Assembly (NCBI GenBank): GCA_937858165.1
Contig: CALLZA010000415.1
Coordinates: 1-12,737, forward strand
DNA length: 12,737 nucleotides
Origin: an uncultured Ardenticatenia bacterium
GTDB taxonomy: Bacteria; Chloroflexota; Anaerolineae; Promineifilales; Promineifilaceae
Direction: 5' to 3'
Every line of letters begins with the position of its first letter. Position 1 is the first letter of the stretch. Position numbers and translations under genes: made by a program. The notes beneath the pieces were generated by a model. It was not told the DNA's origin and did no database searches. It worked only from the letters and a program-made list of their open reading frames with translations. Shown here piece by piece: positions 6,508 through 12,737 of the stretch.

Positions 6508-8364
6508 CTAGGGAGCGACGAGCAGCTCGGCGGCAGGCAGCAGCGCGGCCAGGACAGCGCCGGCTGTAGCCACGTCCGGCGCGCGCACGACAAACGACTC
6601 CCCCTCAACCTGCCGGAAGCAGATCGCGTCGTCGCCCACCCAACAGGTGCTGCCGTCGGCTTGCGTCTGGGGCGCAACGTCGAACAGACCGGCCGGATAG
6701 TCGGCATAGGCCGCGGCAAACTCGGCCGCGTCGGCCGGCGTATCCCACACCGCCCGTAGCGCCATCACCAGCCCGCCCGTCGCCTCATTCCAGTAGACGG
6801 CGTAGCGGTCGCCGCCCCAGCCCAGCGCGGCGCGCGCCGCCGTCGTCGCCGGCAACTGCTGGTCCAGATACTCCCGCAGGAAAAACTCGCCCATGACGTT
6901 GTTCTCAATCTCTTGCCAGCCGACGCCCAGCGTGTCGGTCAGGGGCGCCAGGGCGACGAGCTGCGGCGCGTCACCAGCGCGGTAGCGCTCCGGGTGCAGG
7001 ATGTGCTCGGTCGATTGGGGTGGGTTGGCCCAGGCGGCGTCGATGGCCGCGAAGCCACCGGCCCGGTACAGCTCACCGACGAAGCGGGAGCCGCTGACGT
7101 AGGGAAAGGCCAGGTTGTTGATAAGCACCGGCGGGTACTCATCGAGGAAGCTGTCGTCGGTCTGCGCCGAGTCGTTAACGATGGCGTCAACTTCGTCCGG
7201 GGTGAAGTAGTCGCGCTCGGCCAGATAGAGGTACTGCACCAACGACGCCTCGCCCTCGGCCAAAGCTCGCACCGCGGCCTGGGCCTCGGAGTCAAGCGCC
7301 TCGTCGGTCAGAGCCTCCAGGTCGTAGTGCTGGTCTTGGAGAGCGTGGACGAACTCGTGGGCGTGGGTGTACAGCGTCGGGGCGTCGAGCAGCGCGCCAT
7401 CGCTGACGACGACGAACTCGGCCGTCTCCGGGTCATAGAAGCCCAGGATGCCATCGCTCTGCAACTGGAGTTGGGCCGCATAGAGATCATAGTCCGGTTC
7501 CAGGAAGTCGAAAGCGCTCAACTCCAGCACGTCGGCGCGGGCCTCTTCAGGCGTGGTTTCGGCCGCGGCCTCGGTCGCCAGCCGGTCGCGCAACGCATCG
7601 CGGCTCAGCACCACGGGCGTGATGGGCGACAGCAGCGGCAGGCCGCGCAACTCGATAACGTTGGCCTCCACTTCGGCGCGCAGGGCGGCGTTGCGCGCCT
7701 CCGTGTCCTGCACGGTGACGGTGATTGTCTGCGGCTGGCTCGCCACGCCATTGATGTTGATAGTGGTGACGGTGAAGGTGTGCTCCCCTTCCTCATCCGG
7801 CGCGGGCCAGTTGAGCGTGCGCGCGTAGAGTGTCTCGCCGTCGAGCGGGTAGTCGCCGAAGCTCTGGCCGTCAACTTCCAGCGTCAGGCTGGTCAGGCCG
7901 ACCGCGTCGCCGGCCACCAGGACGATTGACGCCGGCCGGCCCACGGGCAGCGTGGCCCCGTCGAGCGGGGTGACGATACGGGCCACGGGCCGACGGGCCT
8001 GGGCTTCGTCCTGCAACTGGGCCAACGTGTCGCGCAATCCGTCGGCCTCACCGGTGAGTTCATCCACCTGGGCTGTGGCGGAGTCGAGCGCTTGCTGGCT
8101 GGCGACCAGTTCCTCCTTGATGATGAGGTTATCGCTCTCGGCCGTCGCCAGCGCGGCGACAACGGCTTCGCGCGTGGCCACTTCGCTGGCCAGTTCCAAT
8201 TCGGCCGCGGCCACCTCGGCGCGCAGCGTCTCGTTCGCGGCGGCAATGTCCCGCGCCTCATTGCGCAGCCGCAACCCGCCCTGTAACAGGAATACAAAGC
8301 CGGCGGCGGCCACCAGCAGGAGCATTAGCAAGATTAAGATCGTGGCGATAGCGGAACTTTTCAT
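6508..8364 (-). CDS. Membrane-anchored HExxH metallopeptidase-like protein with coiled coil
   Basis: 618 residues. One N-terminal transmembrane helix (7-29) is followed by a long coiled coil (about 33-122, heptads rich in Ala, Glu and Leu) and an Ig-like beta domain (about 126-221, starting RPVARIVTPLDGATLP). A large domain then carries HAHEFVHALQDQHYD, with HEFVH at 336-340. About 30 residues later comes LAEGEASLVQYL (E370, E372), a good third zinc ligand in the gluzincin style. The C-terminus (about 480-618) has no motif I recognise. By topology the bulk is extracytoplasmic. I infer a surface zinc peptidase, but substrate and family name are unknown. The ATG has only a weak GGCGG upstream. 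It converges on the zinc-finger gene with a 3-nt gap and diverges from the liv-type operon. Confidence 0.8.
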   Translation of the reverse strand: MKSSAIATILILLMLLLVAAAGFVFLLQGGLRLRNEARDIAAANETLRAEVAAAELELASEVATREAVVAALATAESDNLIIKEELVASQQALDSATAQVDELTGEADGLRDTLAQLQDEAQARRPVARIVTPLDGATLPVGRPASIVLVAGDAVGLTSLTLEVDGQSFGDYPLDGETLYARTLNWPAPDEEGEHTFTVTTININGVASQPQTITVTVQDTEARNAALRAEVEANVIELRGLPLLSPITPVVLSRDALRDRLATEAAAETTPEEARADVLELSAFDFLEPDYDLYAAQLQLQSDGILGFYDPETAEFVVVSDGALLDAPTLYTHAHEFVHALQDQHYDLEALTDEALDSEAQAAVRALAEGEASLVQYLYLAERDYFTPDEVDAIVNDSAQTDDSFLDEYPPVLINNLAFPYVSGSRFVGELYRAGGFAAIDAAWANPPQSTEHILHPERYRAGDAPQLVALAPLTDTLGVGWQEIENNVMGEFFLREYLDQQLPATTAARAALGWGGDRYAVYWNEATGGLVMALRAVWDTPADAAEFAAAYADYPAGLFDVAPQTQADGSTCWVGDDAICFRQVEGESFVVRAPDVATAGAVLAALLPAAELLVAP

Positions 8365-8478
8365 GCGCCGCCAATACTACCAATATCGGGGCAGTAAGTC
8401 ACCACCCGCGTCGGCCGAATCCGCAAATCGAACCCGGATAACATTCTGTTAACGAGTTTCTTGCTTGAGGCGTTGAAC

Positions 8479-8484
8479 TATGAT
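8479..8484 (+). promoter_or_regulatory. Candidate -10 box of the liv-type operon
   Basis: TATGAT in a locally AT-rich stretch between the divergent peptidase-like gene and the ATPase gene. No convincing -35 at 16-18 bp. The leader to ATG 8528 would be about 37 nt; AAGGG (8520-8524) is a closely spaced ribosome site. Confidence 0.35.
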
Positions 8485-8527
8485 ACTTTTCCGCGCGGGT
8501 TAGCCACTGTTCTGTTACCAAGGGTGC

Positions 8528-9304
8528 ATGGATAGAAGCGCAGCTATCCTCAGTGTTGAAGACGTATCGCTCTACTTCGGAGCGAACGCCGCCTTGGCCG
8601 GCGTCAGCTTCGACGTGCACCCCGGCGAAATCCGCGCCATCATCGGCCCCAACGGCGCGGGCAAGACCTCCATCCTCAACTGCATCAGCGGCTTCTATCG
8701 GCCGCAAAAAGGGCGCATCCTCTTCAAAGGCCAATCCGACCTGACCCAAACGTCGACGGACGCCATCGCTGCCCTGGGCCTGGCCCGCACCTTCCAGAAC
8801 ATCGCCCTCTACACCGGTCTGAGCACGCTCGACAACCTCATGGCCGCCCGCCACATCCACATGAAGCAGAACATGCTCCAGTCGATGCTCTACTGGGGCG
8901 CGGCGCAGCGCGAAGAGGTACGCCACCGGCAGGTCGTCGAGGAGATCATCGACTTCCTGGAGATAGCCCACATCCGCAAGGCGGTCGTCGGCGCGCTGCC
9001 CTATGGTTTGCGCAAGCGGGTGGAGCTGGGCCGTGCCCTGGCCATGCAGCCCGACTTGCTGCTGCTCGACGAGCCGATGGCCGGTATGAACCTGGAAGAG
9101 AAGGAGGACATGGCCCGCTTCATCCTCGACATCTACGAGCGGCGCGGGGTGACCATCGTCCTGATCGAGCACGACATGGGGCTGGTCATGGACATCTCCG
9201 ACCGCGTCGTCGTCCTCGACTTCGGCCGCGTCATCGCCGATGGCCCGCCGGACGCCATCAAGCAGGACGGGAAGGTCATCCAGGCCTACCTAGGAGAAGG
9301 ATGA
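8528..9304 (+). CDS. livG: LivG-type ABC transporter ATP-binding protein
   Basis: 258 residues. Cytosolic ATPase of a branched-chain-amino-acid-type (HAAT) uptake transporter. Walker A GPNGAGKT (40-47), Q-loop ARTFQN (Q90), a degenerate signature LPYGLRKRVELGRAL (158-171), Walker B LLLLDEP (177-183), and H-loop LIEHDM (H215) are all present, so it should hydrolyse ATP. The closing IADGPPDAIKQDGKVIQAYLG is typical of LivG. It is the first gene of a forward set with an acyl-CoA ligase and a LivH-type permease; the LivM, LivF and binding-protein genes are presumably beyond the contig end. The ligase suggests an organic acid as substrate, though liv transporters are broad and the symbol marks the family only. 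Confidence 0.92.
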   Translation: MDRSAAILSVEDVSLYFGANAALAGVSFDVHPGEIRAIIGPNGAGKTSILNCISGFYRPQKGRILFKGQSDLTQTSTDAIAALGLARTFQNIALYTGLSTLDNLMAARHIHMKQNMLQSMLYWGAAQREEVRHRQVVEEIIDFLEIAHIRKAVVGALPYGLRKRVELGRALAMQPDLLLLDEPMAGMNLEEKEDMARFILDIYERRGVTIVLIEHDMGLVMDISDRVVVLDFGRVIADGPPDAIKQDGKVIQAYLGEG

Positions 9305-9307
9305 GCC

Positions 9308-9371
9308 AATTAGGAATGAGGAATGAAGAGCGCCGCGATTGTGACGCTCTCTTCATTCCCAATTCCTAATT
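9308..9371. repeat. Snap-back repeat between livG and the ligase gene
   Basis: The left arm (9308-9332, AATTAGGAATGAGGAATGAA then GAGCG) pairs imperfectly with the right arm (9345-9371), giving a stem of about 25 bp around a 12-nt loop. GGAAT/ATTCC units recur within the arms. It lacks a T-run. The ATG of the ligase lies 10 nt after the stem with no visible ribosome site, so the hairpin could affect its expression. Confidence 0.75.
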
Positions 9372-9381
9372 CCTAACTGTT

Positions 9382-11292
<1,911 letters not shown>

Positions 11293-11319
11293 TGGCGAGT
11301 TACAGGTGACGAGTGGTAA

Positions 11320-11556
11320 GTGGACTTTGAGATTATCGGTGAGATTCATCAGATCGAGATCATCGCTGTTGGAACGAAGATACGCGAAGTGCGCCGCCTG
11401 CGGAAGCGTTACGGCTCCGGTCGCTGGCGCAAGATGAAGGGCATTGCCGTGGTCAGGTTTAAGGATGAAACTACCCATACAGCAGAAGTTCACTGGTACG
11501 AGGCCCATGGCATCGGCAAGAAAGAGTACAAGATAAAGTTTCCGCTACTGGATTGA
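11320..11556 (+). CDS. Small basic protein of unknown function
   Basis: 78 residues from GTG 11320, directly after an in-frame TAA (11317-11319), which fixes the start. It is net basic (about 17 Lys/Arg against 11 Asp/Glu), with a cluster REVRRLRKRYGSGRWRKMKG in the middle and a conserved-looking VHWYEAHGIGKKEYKIK near the C-terminus. It resembles small hypothetical proteins known from cyanobacteria and Chloroflexota, but I know no function. The basic patch suggests nucleic-acid contact (inference). It is followed 2 nt later by an acidic protein of equal length. Both are more AT-rich than the transporter and ligase genes around them. Confidence 0.8.
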   Translation: MDFEIIGEIHQIEIIAVGTKIREVRRLRKRYGSGRWRKMKGIAVVRFKDETTHTAEVHWYEAHGIGKKEYKIKFPLLD

Positions 11557-11558
11557 CC

Positions 11559-11795
11559 ATGAACGACAACGACACTCACGTGCAGTTCGCTCTATGTTTG
11601 GACAATACAGACTATGAGGCTTCGCTTGAACCAGGCAAGCTCTACCGAGTTGTGGCCGACAAAGCAGCCGAGGCACACGGCTATGTCCGTGTCATCGACG
11701 AGAGCGGCGAGGACTACGCCTTTAGCATAGATCGTTTCCACTTGCTCACTTTGCCGGAACCCGTAGAGCAAACGCTCCTGCTGGCGCTGGCGTAG
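11559..11795 (+). CDS. Small acidic protein of unknown function
   Basis: 78 residues from ATG 11559, 2 nt after the stop of the basic protein, so the pair must be translated from one message. It is net acidic (about 15 Asp/Glu against 5 Lys/Arg). GKLYRVVADKAAEAHGYVRV and IDESGEDYAFSIDRFHLLTL suggest a small beta-rich fold, followed by a helical tail EQTLLLALA. There is no signal peptide or membrane segment. I recognise the type as a recurrent hypothetical protein but know no function. The basic-then-acidic order with tight coupling recalls toxin-antitoxin or other binary pairs; this is a suggestion, not an assignment. Confidence 0.8.
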   Translation: MNDNDTHVQFALCLDNTDYEASLEPGKLYRVVADKAAEAHGYVRVIDESGEDYAFSIDRFHLLTLPEPVEQTLLLALA

Positions 11796-11820
11796 GTAAC
11801 TCGTTCGGCCGAGGTCGCTC

Positions 11821-12550
11821 ATGAACTGGCAACTCGTCCCCCAACAGTTCGTCACCGGCGTGCTCAACGGTGGCATCATCGCCATCATCGCCTTGGGCAT
11901 CGTCCTCATCTACCGCTCGTCGGAAGTGTTCAACTTCTCCCACGGGCAACTGGTCATGCTCGGCGCGTTCCTGACATGGTGGTTCGCCGGGGCCAACGAA
12001 GACGGTAAGGAGTTATTCAACCTGCCCCTGTGGGCGGCCATCCCCCTGGCCATCGCCGTCATGGCCGGGCTGGGGCTGGTCATCGAACGGCTGGCGCTGC
12101 GGCCGATGACCGGCCAACCATTGCTGGCGATCATCCTGATGACGCTCGGCCTGGCCCAATTCCTGGACGGGGCCACGGCCATCGTCTTCGGCATCGAACC
12201 GAAGAACAACTTCCCCGCGCCCTTCTCGCCCAGCGACGTCATCTCCATTCCCTTCCCCGGCGCGTTCAACGACACCATCATCCTGAAGCAAGCCCTGCTG
12301 GCGACGTTCGTCGTGGCCATCGTCGCGGCGCTGCTGTTCATGCTCTTCTTCAAATATACGCGCGTCGGCCTGGCCATGCGCGCCACCTCGGCCGACCACG
12401 AGCTGGCCCGCAGCGTCGGCATCAACGTGCCGCGCATCTTCGGCCTGTCGTGGGGCATCGCCGGGGTCATCGCCACCCTCGGCGGCGTGCTGCTGGCCAC
12501 GCTGACCGGCGTCAGCCTCAGCCTGGGCATCGTCGCCCTGGTCGCCTTCC
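11821..12550 (+). CDS. livH: LivH-type ABC transporter permease, 3' end missing
   Basis: The genuine part covers 243 codons of a usual 285-300. GAGGT at 11811-11815 is a well-placed ribosome site. The N-terminus GVLNGGIIAIIALGIVLIYRSSEVFNFSHGQLVMLGAF is the LivH signature, and several further hydrophobic helices follow, with the cytosolic loop TRVGLAMRATSADHELARSVGINVPRIFGLSWGIAG that contacts the ATPase (about 180-215). It forms half of the membrane pore with LivM. The reading frame continues without a stop into adapter and noise to the window end. Everything after 12550 (VSYTHLRAHET...) is artificial and must be removed from any translation. Confidence 0.92.
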
Positions 12551-12616
12551 CTGTCTCTTATACACATCTCCGAGCCCACGAGACCGTACTAGATCTCGTA
12601 TGCCGTCTTCTGCTTG
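12551..12616 (+). other. Illumina Nextera adapter read-through (artificial sequence)
   Basis: CTGTCTCTTATACACATCT (12551-12569) is the complement of the Tn5 mosaic end used in Nextera libraries. The rest of the read-2 adapter follows (to 12584), then the 8-base index CGTACTAG (12585-12592, the N702 index) and the P7 flow-cell end (12593-12616, finishing TCTTCTGCTTG). It is not biological and marks an untrimmed read at the contig end. Confidence 0.99.
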
Positions 12617-12737
12617 TAAAAAAAAACAACATCATACAAACTATCTATCCTTACCTATCTACATCCATCACTCTACATCTGTCTCTACTTCTCTCTCGTC
12701 ATTACACTTACGTCTCATCAACTTTATTCTATATCAT
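12617..12737. other. Low-quality read tail after the adapter
   Basis: Begins TAAAAAAAAAC, then AT/C-rich sequence almost without G, quite unlike the GC-rich genome. This is what an Illumina read yields after running past the P7 end of a short fragment. It should be discarded. Confidence 0.93.

Noticed and set aside
6913..7929. 338-codon forward frame opposite the metallopeptidase-like gene
   Set aside because: Shadow of a GC-rich gene; the reverse frame has the transmembrane helix, coiled coil and HExxH.
11293..11319. Short GAGTKRYGAGT-like direct repeats before the small basic gene
   Set aside because: Only a few degenerate units; too little to call a repeat element or promoter.
12551..12569. 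Tn5 mosaic end as evidence for a natural transposon
   Set aside because: It is followed by a sequencing index and the P7 flow-cell sequence, so it comes from library preparation.
12013..12579. 188-codon reverse open frame beginning MGSEMCIRDR
   Set aside because: Its first codons come from the complement of the Nextera adapter and the rest is antisense to livH; the composition (D/G/Q/R-rich) is a GC shadow.

Overview
The window looks like one end of a contig from a high-GC bacterium, most likely a Chloroflexota member (Anaerolineae/Caldilineae-like). That placement rests on gene style and is an inference: LysM and SH3-like surface proteins with long Thr/Pro/Ala linkers, snap-back intergenic repeats, a BrnT/BrnA pair, and a liv-type ABC operon carrying an acyl-CoA ligase. 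No rRNA, tRNA, CRISPR array or insertion sequence was seen. The assembly ends in sequencing adapter: genomic DNA stops at 12550, 12551-12616 is Nextera/P7 adapter with index, and 12617-12737 is read-through noise.

Layout. 1-651 (-) is the N-terminal part of a LacI-family repressor, cut by the window edge. Its promoter (730-758) has tandem 13-bp operators (702-728) over the predicted transcription start. 852-1919 (+) is a secreted three-LysM protein. 2093-3145 (+) is threonine synthase, behind a large inverted repeat. 3196-3814 (-) is a brnT-brnA toxin-antitoxin module with a near-consensus promoter around a 14-bp palindrome. 3856-4641 (-) is a membrane-anchored SH3-like protein, divergent from signal peptidase I (4779-5375, +). 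Then come deoC (5550-6227, +) and a two-CxxC small zinc-finger protein (6229-6504, +). A membrane-anchored, coiled-coil, HExxH metallopeptidase-like protein (6508-8364, -) converges on them.

8528-12550 (+) is a probable transport/activation operon: a LivG-type ATPase, a FadD-like acyl-CoA ligase, two small genes of 78 codons each (one product basic, one acidic), and the start of a LivH-type permease. The ligase suggests that the imported substrate is a carboxylic acid rather than, or as well as, an amino acid. The small pair interrupts an otherwise functional operon and is the least explained coding content.

Most regulation that can be read directly lies in short intergenic regions. Several genes share a TATNAT -10 box, three of them preceded by TGC. 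Three palindromic repeats (1465-1606, 1935-2067, 9308-9371) account for most of the remaining non-gene structure, one of them inside a reading frame.
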